Shown piece after piece: positions 1 to 8,148 of a stretch of 64,000 nucleotides of DNA. The notes below the pieces were generated by a model, which had not been told where the DNA came from, did not search any database, and saw only the letters and a list, made by a program, of their open reading frames with translations. Numbering within the stretch: the first letter of the stretch is position 1; each line of letters starts with the position of its first letter. The DNA is from an uncultured Mycoplasmatota bacterium (GTDB lineage: Bacteria > Bacillota_I > Bacilli_A > RF39 > UBA660), in contig URPE01000001.1 in NCBI GenBank assembly GCA_900549625.1, positions 108,916 to 172,915 on the forward strand, read 5' to 3'. The position numbers were made by a program, and so were the translations under genes.

Positions 1-1
1 T

Positions 2-3000
2 GTTCTATCTCTTATTGGTATGAAACTAACTAAAATCAATTATGATATACTAGTTTACTTACCAGAGGAGATTGAGACAGTTAAAGGCCAAAATATTTTG
101 ACAGAAGATTTTGGGATGGGTGCTTATTCAGTAGTTATAACGGAAAATTTAAAAGCCCAAGAGCTATTAGATCTTGAAAGCAAATACGAAAGTATTGATG
201 GTGTAAACAAAGCCATAAGTGCTTATGATTTATTTGGTTCGACCATTCCTATTGACATATTTCCAAGTGAAATAACAGAAAAAATTCACAAAGATAATAC
301 TGATTTAATCTTTGTAACATTTGATGAATCAACGTCATCTCTAAAAACAATTGACGCGATTGAACAAATGAAAGAAATTTCTAAAAACAGTGCTAAAATA
401 AGTGGTATGAGTGCCATGGTTTTAGATACAATGAATCTTTCTGATAAAGAAATTATGATTTACATTGTTATTGCTATTATCTTATGTTTAATCGTTTTAG
501 AGTTATCTCTTGATTCATACTTAGTACCATTACTATTACTAGGTAATATTGGTATAGCCATTGTCTTTAACTTAGGTAGTAATATTATTTTTGGTAGTAT
601 CTCCTATATTACTAAAGCCCTAGTAGCAGTCTTACAACTTGGTGTTACAACAGATTTCTCAATATTCCTATATCATGCCTATGAAAGCAAGAAAAATAAA
701 GGCCTTACTAAAGAAAAAGCCATGCAAGAGGCTATATCAGAAACGTTTACAAGTGTTACTGGTAGTAGTCTAACAACTATTGCAGGTTTCTTAGTTCTTA
801 TTACCATGAACTTAACATTAGGTAAAGATTTAGGTCTAGTCATGGCCAAAGGTGTTTTACTAGGTGTTATATGTGTTTTAACTGTTTTCCCAAGTTTATT
901 ATTAGTATTCGATAACTTAATTACTAAAACGCATCATAAACCACTTACTATTCACTTTGAAAAATTTAACAATTTTGTCGTTAAACACAATAAAGCTATA
1001 TTAGTATTATTTTTAATACTATTAATTCCCGCTTATCTTGCTAATAGTAAAGTAAGTGTCTATTATAAAATTGATGAAAGTCTTCCTAAATCATTAGATA
1101 GCATTGTCGCTAATAATGAATTAAAAGAGCAATTTAAAATTGTATCACCTGAGATTATCCTAATTGATAAAAATATTAAATCTGAAAAATTAGATGAAAT
1201 GGTAAGTGAAATTGAAAGTGTCGATGGTGTTGACTTTGTCTTATCATTTTCTAAACTAAAAAGTCGTGGTATTACGGAGAATATGTTATCTAGTGACATC
1301 GTAAAAATATTTGAAAGTGATAAATATCAAATGCTTTTCTTAAATTCTTATTATGATATAGCCTCGAATGAATTAAACAACCAAGTAAGTGAAATAAATA
1401 ACATTATTAAAAGTTATGATAAGAATGCCATCCTTGCAGGTGAAGGACCACTTATGAAAGACTTAGTAAAAACAAGTGATGAAGATTTTAACAATGTTAA
1501 TACGTCAAGTATTATTTGCATTTTATTTATTATGTTCTTTGTCTTAAAATCTTTCTCTTTACCAATCTTACTAATTCTTGCTATTGAATTTGCCATCTTT
1601 ATTAATATGTCAATAGCTTACTTTGGTAATGTTACGTTACCTTTTGTAGCGCCTATCGTTTTAGGTACAATACAGCTTGGTGCTACGATTGATTATGCTA
1701 TCTTACTTACGACAACTTACTTAAAAAATAGAAGAGTTGGTATGGCTAAAAAAGACGCAATCCTTGCAACGACTAACTATTGTGCTAACTCCATATTTGT
1801 AAGTGGTATGTGTTTCTTTGCGGCAACATTTGGCGTGGGCGTATATTCAAAACTAGAAATGGTCGGCTCACTTTGCACCCTAATAAGCCGTGGTGCTATT
1901 GTTAGTATGCTTGTTGTCTTAACGGTTTTACCAAGTATACTCATTACATTTGATAGTTTAATTATGAAAACTACTAAAAAAGAGAAGGGAATGAATAATA
2001 TGCAAAAAAATAAAAAATTAGTTACAGCTTTATTTGTTGGTATGTTCTTATTACCATTAAATACATTTGCTTTAACTAAAGAAGAAACTGTTTATACTCG
2101 TCTTAGTACAGATGGGTCTGTTAAAAGTACATTTGTAACTGAACATTTAAAAAACACTGAAAAATTAGATAATATTGAAGACCAAACTAGTCTTACTGAT
2201 ATCTTTAATATGACTAGTGATAGGCCTTTCATTAAAAATGGTGATTTAGTAACATTTGAAAGTGCTAAAAAAGACGTTTTCTATCAAGGCTTAACTAACA
2301 AAGAATTACCAATCACTGAATCTATTACTTATACTCTAGATGGTAAAGATATTTCTCTAACCGACTTAATTGGCCAAAGTGGGCATGTTACTATTAAAAT
2401 AAAATACACAAACTCTGATTTACACAAAGTAAATGTAAACAGAACTGTTAATAATTTGTATACACCATTTATTGTAACGACAACTACTATTATTCCTGGT
2501 GAAGGAAATGAAAATGTTACCATTACTAATGGTAAAATAGTGGATACTGGTTCTAATTATATGTTAGTTGGTATCTCTGCTCCTGGTTTATATGAAAGTC
2601 TTGGTTTAGATTGGTTAAAAGAAATGGACACCATAACTATTTCTTATGATACTAATCGTTTCTCTTTATCAAGTATTATTTCTCTTGCTACTCCTAAAAT
2701 ACTAGATACAGATGAATTAAGTATTTTTGATTCATTAGATGATTTATATAAAAATGTGGATAAATTACAAACTAGTATGAACGCTATTGAAAGTGGGTCT
2801 ACAAAATTAAAAAGTGGCACAGCAAGTATAAGCGAAGGTGCAAGCTTAATTAGTCAAAACTTAAATACAGTTGCGTCTAAAATAACAGCTATAAAAAATG
2901 GTTCACTTAAAATTGATGAAGGTGTAGAAGAAATCCTTAAAAACTTAGAGTCAGCAAGTGCAACATTGACTAGTAGCAGTAACAAAGAAAGCATAACCTC

Positions 3001-3709
3001 TCTAAAAACTTTAATGGCTAAAAATACTGAAACAATTAATACTTTAAAAGAAGGAAATACAAAGTTAGAAACAGCTTACAACACATATAGATTAAAAGAT
3101 GTTACATATGATTCTTTAATCGAATCAAAAAACAAAACTTTCTATAATCTTAAATTCCAATATGAAAATATGTATGCAAGTAATGCGCTTATGATAACTC
3201 TTTTAGAAAAAAATAATGAAGCATTAACTGAAACTTTAAAAACAATGGATAGTACAAGTAAAACATTAAGTACAACTCTAAATACTTTAACAACATATTT
3301 AAAAGAAGTTAAAAGTGGTACAAAAGAACTTTCTAGTGGTCTTACATTACTTGAAAGTGGTGTAAATACTCTTTCTTCTAAAACAAAAGAGTTAGCAAGT
3401 GGTGCCAAAACTCTTGAAAAAGGTATGAACTCTTTAGATGAAGGAATTAAAGAGTTTAATAAAAGTGGTATAAGTGCCATTAGTAGTATGGCTAACAATG
3501 CTAAAAACTACACTAATAAAGTAGAAGCCTTAAAAGATTTAAGTGATAACTATCAAATATTTGCTGGTAAAAAGGGTGACACAGAGTCAACTACTAAATT
3601 TATATTAAATGTTGATGGGGTAAAAGCAAATACTGAAAGTAACGTTGTTACTTCTACAAGTACTAAAAAAACTTTCTGGGAATTATTAAAAGGCCTATTT
3701 ACTAAATAA
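2..3709 (+). CDS. MMPL/RND-family membrane transporter fused to secreted coiled-coil domain (5' partial)
   Basis: The frame is open from base 2, so the true N-terminus lies upstream of the window. Residue numbers here count from the Met at base 20. Residues 1 to about 650 look like an MMPL/RND transporter. Two extracytoplasmic parts each precede a multi-TM bundle, and each bundle has the polar TM segment typical of the family (LGVTTDFSIFLYHAY and LGATIDYAILLTTTY). From residue 658 the frame runs, without a stop, into what looks like a second protein: MQKNKKLVTALFVGMFLLPL is a typical signal peptide, followed by a beta-rich part and a long helical region with SG-x3-L-x2-G repeats as in YhgE/Pip-type proteins. 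Members of the family move lipids or small hydrophobic molecules; the substrate here is unknown. The C-terminus has no TM anchor. Confidence 0.8.
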   Translation, partial: VLSLIGMKLTKINYDILVYLPEEIETVKGQNILTEDFGMGAYSVVITENLKAQELLDLESKYESIDGVNKAISAYDLFGSTIPIDIFPSEITEKIHKDNTDLIFVTFDESTSSLKTIDAIEQMKEISKNSAKISGMSAMVLDTMNLSDKEIMIYIVIAIILCLIVLELSLDSYLVPLLLLGNIGIAIVFNLGSNIIFGSISYITKALVAVLQLGVTTDFSIFLYHAYESKKNKGLTKEKAMQEAISETFTSVTGSSLTTIAGFLVLITMNLTLGKDLGLVMAKGVLLGVICVLTVFPSLLLVFDNLITKTHHKPLTIHFEKFNNFVVKHNKAILVLFLILLIPAYLANSKVSVYYKIDESLPKSLDSIVANNELKEQFKIVSPEIILIDKNIKSEKLDEMVSEIESVDGVDFVLSFSKLKSRGITENMLSSDIVKIFESDKYQMLFLNSYYDIASNELNNQVSEINNIIKSYDKNAILAGEGPLMKDLVKTSDEDFNNVNTSSIICILFIMFFVLKSFSLPILLILAIEFAIFINMSIAYFGNVTLPFVAPIVLGTIQLGATIDYAILLTTTYLKNRRVGMAKKDAILATTNYCANSIFVSGMCFFAATFGVGVYSKLEMVGSLCTLISRGAIVSMLVVLTVLPSILITFDSLIMKTTKKEKGMNNMQKNKKLVTALFVGMFLLPLNTFALTKEETVYTRLSTDGSVKSTFVTEHLKNTEKLDNIEDQTSLTDIFNMTSDRPFIKNGDLVTFESAKKDVFYQGLTNKELPITESITYTLDGKDISLTDLIGQSGHVTIKIKYTNSDLHKVNVNRTVNNLYTPFIVTTTTIIPGEGNENVTITNGKIVDTGSNYMLVGISAPGLYESLGLDWLKEMDTITISYDTNRFSLSSIISLATPKILDTDELSIFDSLDDLYKNVDKLQTSMNAIESGSTKLKSGTASISEGASLISQNLNTVASKITAIKNGSLKIDEGVEEILKNLESASATLTSSSNKESITSLKTLMAKNTETINTLKEGNTKLETAYNTYRLKDVTYDSLIESKNKTFYNLKFQYENMYASNALMITLLEKNNEALTETLKTMDSTSKTLSTTLNTLTTYLKEVKSGTKELSSGLTLLESGVNTLSSKTKELASGAKTLEKGMNSLDEGIKEFNKSGISAISSMANNAKNYTNKVEALKDLSDNYQIFAGKKGDTESTTKFILNVDGVKANTESNVVTSTSTKKTFWELLKGLFTK
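1982..2002 (+). promoter_or_regulatory. Internal ribosome binding site and start inside the MMPL gene
   Basis: GAGAAGGGA at 1982-1990 is followed by in-frame ATGs at 1991 and 2000. The second begins a clean signal peptide (MQKNKK then LVTALFVGMFLLPL). Spacing from GGGA to ATG 2000 is nine bases, which is near optimal. The secreted half may therefore also, or only, be made as a separate protein. Confidence 0.5.
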
Positions 3710-3730
3710 GAGTTCGTAAGAGCTCTTTTT
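3709..3730 (+). terminator. Rho-independent terminator
   Basis: AGAGTTC-gtaa-GAGCTCT forms a seven-pair stem with a short loop, followed by a T-run. It begins in the stop codon of the MMPL-like gene. Confidence 0.75.
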
Positions 3731-3809
3731 TACTATTTTATAAAATTAATAATACTTTTCAACCAATAAATATTATGTTATACTTTTCATATGGTAAAGG
3801 ATTGATTTT

Positions 3810-5426
3810 ATGAAAAATAAATTAGAAACTATTACAGAACAATTTTTAGAAGAATGTGCCTCTACAAATGACATAATTGTTACATTAAGATCATTAGATG
3901 AAATAACAAATATTGAAAATAAAATAATTGAGGTTATTAACAAAACTAATAATGAAAACTTAAAAAGTGAATTAGAAAATTGGCAAAATCATTCCAAAGT
4001 ATATCTAAATGATATAAAAAGAATAGAAGAAAAAATAAAAGAAAACTCTAGTAATAATGAAGGGTTGTCTATAACTAGTGATTTAGAGGTAAATAAAAAC
4101 ATTTTAAACTTAATTAGAACCGTGGCCTCTTATAATTTATATACCAAAAAACAAAAAGAACAACAAACACTTGTGAAAGAAGAAGATGTTTTAACAAAGA
4201 AAAAAGCAATAAATGAATTATATAAACAAACATTCAGTGAAGATAGTGATTTTTACAAATTAGAAAATACTGACTCTTTAGAATTAAAATCATACTTACC
4301 AAATGATAATAATAAATCAAAACTTGATGAACAAACCGAACGTTTCCTAGAAGAATGTTCTTATACTAATAATATTGATGCTTCTCTTCTTTCTTTAGAT
4401 GAAATAACCAAAAAAGAACAAGAAATAATAGCATTTATAAATAACACTAATAACGAAGACTTAAAAAGAAAGTTTAGTAGCATGTTATATATGTGGCAAA
4501 AACACTCTAAAACATATATTGAAGATTGCCTTAGAATCCAAAAAGATTTACGAAAGAAAGGTCATACTCTTTATAGCCTAGATAAAAAACCTAAAGAATA
4601 TTTAATCAATTTAGTAAGAGTAGTTGCAAGATATAACCTTTATATGAAAAGAGCGAGTGAATTTAATTTAAATATTGATGAAAAACAAATAGAAGAATGG
4701 AAGAAATCAATAAATATTTTATATAGAAAAACCTTTGATGAAGAAAAAGATTTTTATGAATTAAAAGATAATAAAGAATTAGATTTAAGTTTCTATGTTC
4801 CAGATATAACCACAGTAAAAGGTGGGTCAAAAAGCCCTAATAAACAAGATGATGATGGACTAATAAATATAGGCGATATGTTAAAAGAAACAGAAGAAAA
4901 AAAAGAACCAATTGCCTTTGCTAAACCTGAAGAAGCCCCTAAAACAATAAAATATACGCCACTTGTAAAAGGAGAGCCCGTGATTCCTCTTAGCAAAGAT
5001 TATAATCGCGAACGCATTTTAATAAACTCACAAATACCTTCTAAACCATTTGTAAGAAAAAGTAGGGAACAAAAAGATATAGAAGTTCCAGCCTTAATTT
5101 ATGATGATTATCGTTCGGCTGAAGATTACGCATTTTATGCTCCAATTATTATTAATGAAACGAATCCCAAAATAAGGTATACAGCATCAACTGTAGACAT
5201 TACTGGCCAAGAACCTGACTATTTATTATACTCATATGATGAACCAAGATATGTAATAAGTTATAATTTACTTTTAAAAAATAATAAAGTAGTTTCTACT
5301 TATAATAAAGAACAATTACAAAAAGCATTAAATGCTGGCGGTGTAGTTATAAGTGTCGGTACATTAGATGGTTTTTATAAATTAAGTGATATAACAATTG
5401 TAGAAGAAGAAAAAAGAAAACGATAA
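3810..5426 (+). CDS. Hypothetical protein with two tandem copies of a ~160-aa helical domain
   Basis: Not recognised. Residues 4-165 and 171-333 are homologous to each other. Both contain [QR]FLEEC, SLDEIT, a W-Q-x-HSK motif, NL(I/V)R-x-VA-x-YNLY and a (Y/L)Y-(K/R)-(Q/K)-TF motif near the end. A charged linker (about 335-380) leads to a C-terminal part with many Tyr and Pro. There is no signal peptide or TM segment, so it is probably cytoplasmic. The start is supported by AAAGGA upstream. It sits alone between two terminators, and the converging metallophosphoesterase-like gene lies on the other strand. The internal duplication is read directly from the translation; no function is proposed. 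Confidence 0.75.
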   Translation: MKNKLETITEQFLEECASTNDIIVTLRSLDEITNIENKIIEVINKTNNENLKSELENWQNHSKVYLNDIKRIEEKIKENSSNNEGLSITSDLEVNKNILNLIRTVASYNLYTKKQKEQQTLVKEEDVLTKKKAINELYKQTFSEDSDFYKLENTDSLELKSYLPNDNNKSKLDEQTERFLEECSYTNNIDASLLSLDEITKKEQEIIAFINNTNNEDLKRKFSSMLYMWQKHSKTYIEDCLRIQKDLRKKGHTLYSLDKKPKEYLINLVRVVARYNLYMKRASEFNLNIDEKQIEEWKKSINILYRKTFDEEKDFYELKDNKELDLSFYVPDITTVKGGSKSPNKQDDDGLINIGDMLKETEEKKEPIAFAKPEEAPKTIKYTPLVKGEPVIPLSKDYNRERILINSQIPSKPFVRKSREQKDIEVPALIYDDYRSAEDYAFYAPIIINETNPKIRYTASTVDITGQEPDYLLYSYDEPRYVISYNLLLKNNKVVSTYNKEQLQKALNAGGVVISVGTLDGFYKLSDITIVEEEKRKR

Positions 5427-5433
5427 AAAAAGT

Positions 5434-5455
5434 GTCCTAAAATTTAGGACCTTTT
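5434..5455. terminator. Bidirectional terminator
   Basis: GTCCTAAA-AT-TTAGGAC is flanked by an A-run on the left and a T-run on the right, so it can end transcripts from both converging genes (3810-5426 forward and 5455-6327 reverse). Confidence 0.8.
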
Positions 5456-6327
5456 TAATTATTATATAATCGAAATAAAGTAACAGATGGAAAATTTGAA
5501 AATCTAGCACTTATGTTTTCAGTACCAATACCACCTGAAACATAAAGCTTTTTATTATTATTTTCATATAAACCACTTTCATAATTATTAACGTTTTCAC
5601 CTTTAAATATTCCCCCTACAAATGGTATTCTTATTAAGCCACCTAGACTATGACCTGTAATACTTAGATTAGCAGTATTTTCTTTGTTATCAAAAATAGT
5701 TGGTTCATGTGCCATAAGTATTTGGTAAGACTCTTGCTTATCTTTTTTTAAAGCAGTACTAAAGTCTGGTGTATTTTTTTTAATAGATGGTATCCCACTT
5801 AAATAAATAGGGGTATTACCATTATAATATATTGGTATATTAGTATTTTCTAAAACTGTAAAATTAGCCTCAGTCATTATACTTTTAAATATATCTTCTT
5901 TTGCAATATCACTGTCCCCCATAATAGCGTATTTATTTAAGTTAGTATTTATATTACTTAAAGTACTTTTTAAAAATTTTATATTATCTTCCGATAAATT
6001 AATATAGTCGTCAAACAAATCCCCCGTAAATATAACTATATCTGGTTTCATTTCATTTATCTTTCTTACAGTTTTTTCTAACTCTTTTTCATTAGTTGTT
6101 CTTCCAAAATGAATATCTGATATCTGAGCTATTTTAAAGCCATTAAAACTTTCAGGAATTGCCTTATCAATAATGGCAACTTCTTCTGTAACTATAAGTT
6201 TTGGTTCTAAAAAGTGAATATAACATAAAAAGATAATTATAATAAAGAGAATAGTTAAAAGTAATTTAGGAATAAAACGCATTTTTTTTCTCGTTAAACT
6301 AGTTTCTTCTAAAATTTCTTCTTCCAT
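5455..6327 (-). CDS. Metallophosphoesterase-like membrane-anchored protein with altered catalytic motifs
   Basis: It has the layout of the calcineurin-like phosphoesterases related to YkuE/YaeI: an N-terminal membrane anchor (about residues 18-38), ISDIHFG (D71, H73), FTGDLFDD (D103) and LMAHEP (H207). Two signature motifs are changed. The usual GNHD is GDSD (137-140) and the usual GHTHGGQ is GHSLGGL (225-231), so the catalytic His and a metal-binding His are missing. In active family members these residues bind two metals and protonate the leaving group. It may be inactive, bind one metal, or use other chemistry. The start has AGGAG upstream, overlapping the end of the CPBP gene, so the two form an operon. 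Confidence 0.75.
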   Translation of the reverse strand: MEEEILEETSLTRKKMRFIPKLLLTILFIIIIFLCYIHFLEPKLIVTEEVAIIDKAIPESFNGFKIAQISDIHFGRTTNEKELEKTVRKINEMKPDIVIFTGDLFDDYINLSEDNIKFLKSTLSNINTNLNKYAIMGDSDIAKEDIFKSIMTEANFTVLENTNIPIYYNGNTPIYLSGIPSIKKNTPDFSTALKKDKQESYQILMAHEPTIFDNKENTANLSITGHSLGGLIRIPFVGGIFKGENVNNYESGLYENNNKKLYVSGGIGTENISARFSNFPSVTLFRLYNN

Positions 6328-6330
6328 ATA

Positions 6331-7041
6331 TTATGCTCCTATAAAACTAGATAATAACACAAGACAAACAGATAAAGAATTATGTAAAACATGAGTTGTA
6401 ACACTTGTAAATATCGTGTCAGTTTCTATATAACTTTTAGCAAAGAAATAACCTATGCCACTATAAGGGATAATATATAAAATCTGAAAATAATTACTTG
6501 TAATATCACCAATGGTAAAAGCACTAAGCATATGTGCCCCACCAAATAAAAGAGCAGTAAATATCATAAATAGGTGTTTGCTTTTAAAAGATTTACGAAA
6601 ATTCTTTCTAAATAGCATTTCTTCTATAAAAGGACCAATTAATGCCATTGATATTACAGAAAACAAAGGCATTTCACTAATCATTGAACGATTAACACTT
6701 TCATTAGTAGCCATATCACCAACTAGTGATAAAACAAGTGAGTTTGTAATTACCATAAATAAAAGTGCTATACCCCAGTTTTTCAAACCAATCTTAAAAT
6801 CTTTCTTAAAATTATTTTTATATAACTTAAATTCTTCTTTTAATGACTTACCATAGAATATACCAATTAATATGAATGTTAACAAATAAATAAATACATA
6901 TGCAAGTACATATATTAGTCTATTACTTAAATCAAGGTTTAAAAACCTAAAAATAAATACTACTAAATCGGGAATGAATAACATATAGCTCATTAAAATC
7001 AATAATGCTTTACCTAACTCTAAAAAATTTATTTTTTTCAT
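6331..7041 (-). CDS. CPBP-family intramembrane glutamic endopeptidase
   Basis: Multi-spanning membrane protein with all three motifs of the CPBP (Abi, CAAX-processing-like) family: EEMLFRKNFR (E-E-x3-R), FGGAHM (F-x3-H) and HVLHNS (H-x3-N). Known relatives are intramembrane proteases involved in CAAX processing, bacteriocin immunity or signalling; the substrate here is unknown. The start at 7041 (MKKINFLELG) is chosen because GAAGGTAGG lies seven bases upstream; a longer frame to 7101 has no ribosome binding site. It is followed after one codon-sized gap by the metallophosphoesterase-like gene on the same strand. Confidence 0.85.
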   Translation of the reverse strand: MKKINFLELGKALLILMSYMLFIPDLVVFIFRFLNLDLSNRLIYVLAYVFIYLLTFILIGIFYGKSLKEEFKLYKNNFKKDFKIGLKNWGIALLFMVITNSLVLSLVGDMATNESVNRSMISEMPLFSVISMALIGPFIEEMLFRKNFRKSFKSKHLFMIFTALLFGGAHMLSAFTIGDITSNYFQILYIIPYSGIGYFFAKSYIETDTIFTSVTTHVLHNSLSVCLVLLSSFIGA

Positions 7042-7147
7042 ATATAACCTACCTTCTATTAAAATAATATCATAAATTTTCTTTCTTGGAAAGTATTGCA
7101 TTTTTTAAGTATTTTCAATATACTTATTTCAAAGTAGGCGAAAGATT

Positions 7148-7300
7148 ATGAAAAAATTAGAAATAAAAAACTTTAGTACCTTAATAGCACTTTCTATTTT
7201 AGTTACATTAATATCTATTTATATGTTTATTCCTCATTTTATTGCTAAAGAAAAAATTAGTGATTTAGTAGTAAGAATGAACTCTATTAAAGAAAATTAA
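7148..7300 (+). CDS. Small single-TM membrane protein (50 aa)
   Basis: An ATG frame of 50 codons encodes a short charged N-terminus (MKKLEIKNFS), a hydrophobic segment (TLIALSILVTLISIYMFIP, about residues 11-29) and a basic amphipathic tail. A weak site (AGGCGAAAG) precedes it. The composition is that of a real small membrane protein and no other gene occupies the stretch. Its role is unknown; it could relate to the pilus-like locus starting just downstream, but a promoter separates them. Confidence 0.5.
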   Translation: MKKLEIKNFSTLIALSILVTLISIYMFIPHFIAKEKISDLVVRMNSIKEN

Positions 7301-7329
7301 TAAATTTAAAAAAAGTGGTTTCAACCTAA

Positions 7330-7358
7330 TTGAAATACCTATCAAAATATGCTAAAAT
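7330..7358 (+). promoter_or_regulatory. Sigma-A-type promoter of the Tad-like locus
   Basis: TTGAAA at 7330-7335, a 17-base spacer ending in TGC, then TAAAAT at 7353-7358. It lies about 30 bases before the first exported protein gene of the pilus-like locus. Confidence 0.65.
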
Positions 7359-7389
7359 CATGCTATGAGATTGATTAGAGGTGATTTAT

Positions 7390-8148
7390 GTGCATAAAAG
7401 CAAAAAAATAATATTGGCTATATTATGTTCTTTTCTATTTATTGGTGGAGCAAATGCTGAATGTGATTATGAAACAGAAGTAAATATGGCCAAAGAAGCA
7501 TCAAATGTCAAAGCAAATTATGAAGCAAAAGACATTGTTATTGATGCAACGACTGGTGAAGAAGTATCAGGAATTAATCCAGAGGATGTTGATTTTGAAA
7601 GTGACTATGCCAACTGGAAAAAAATAACCGTAAGTATTTATAACATTACAAAAGACATGAATGTTTTAATTACAGGTGATGATGGTAGTACAGAAACTAT
7701 CACATATGATGAAACTGATAATGGAACATACGCATTTGATCGTTTAGATTTGGAAAAAGTTGTTAATTATGAAATAAAGGTTACAACTACTAATCCAAGT
7801 TGTTCTGGTAAAGAATTAAGGACACTTAATTTATTGACACCAAAACGTAACGATTTTCATTATTTAACAGCATGTATAGGTAATGATGATTATTATTGTC
7901 AAGAATTTGTTGATTATGATTTAAATATGTCTGAAGGTGATGTCATAAGTAAAGCTGCATCAAAACAAAATGGTACTGATAGTTCCAATACTTCAAATAG
8001 TGAGACTAAGAGTTGGTTTGAAAAAGCAAAAGAATATTTAAAAGAGAATAAATGGGTTATATACACTGGAGTTGGTGTTATTATATTAATAGCAGGGGTT
8101 GCTACTACCGTAATTGTGATAAAAAAACGGAGGAGTAAAGTATTATGA
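7390..8148 (+). CDS. Exported protein with C-terminal membrane anchor
   Basis: Not recognised as a named family. The N-terminus is a signal peptide (KKIILAILCSFLFIGGANA, cleavage likely after ANA), then about 170 residues of probable extracellular beta-rich sequence with several Cys, an Asn/Ser-rich linker, and a C-terminal TM segment (IYTGVGVIILIAGVATTVIV) with a basic KKRR tail. GTG at 7390 is preferred: AGAGGTGAT lies five to seven bases upstream, while GTG 7381 sits inside that site. The stop overlaps the next start as ATGA, so it is translationally coupled to the giant Cys-rich protein, suggesting the two act together on the cell surface. Confidence 0.75.
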   Translation: MHKSKKIILAILCSFLFIGGANAECDYETEVNMAKEASNVKANYEAKDIVIDATTGEEVSGINPEDVDFESDYANWKKITVSIYNITKDMNVLITGDDGSTETITYDETDNGTYAFDRLDLEKVVNYEIKVTTTNPSCSGKELRTLNLLTPKRNDFHYLTACIGNDDYYCQEFVDYDLNMSEGDVISKAASKQNGTDSSNTSNSETKSWFEKAKEYLKENKWVIYTGVGVIILIAGVATTVIVIKKRRSKVL

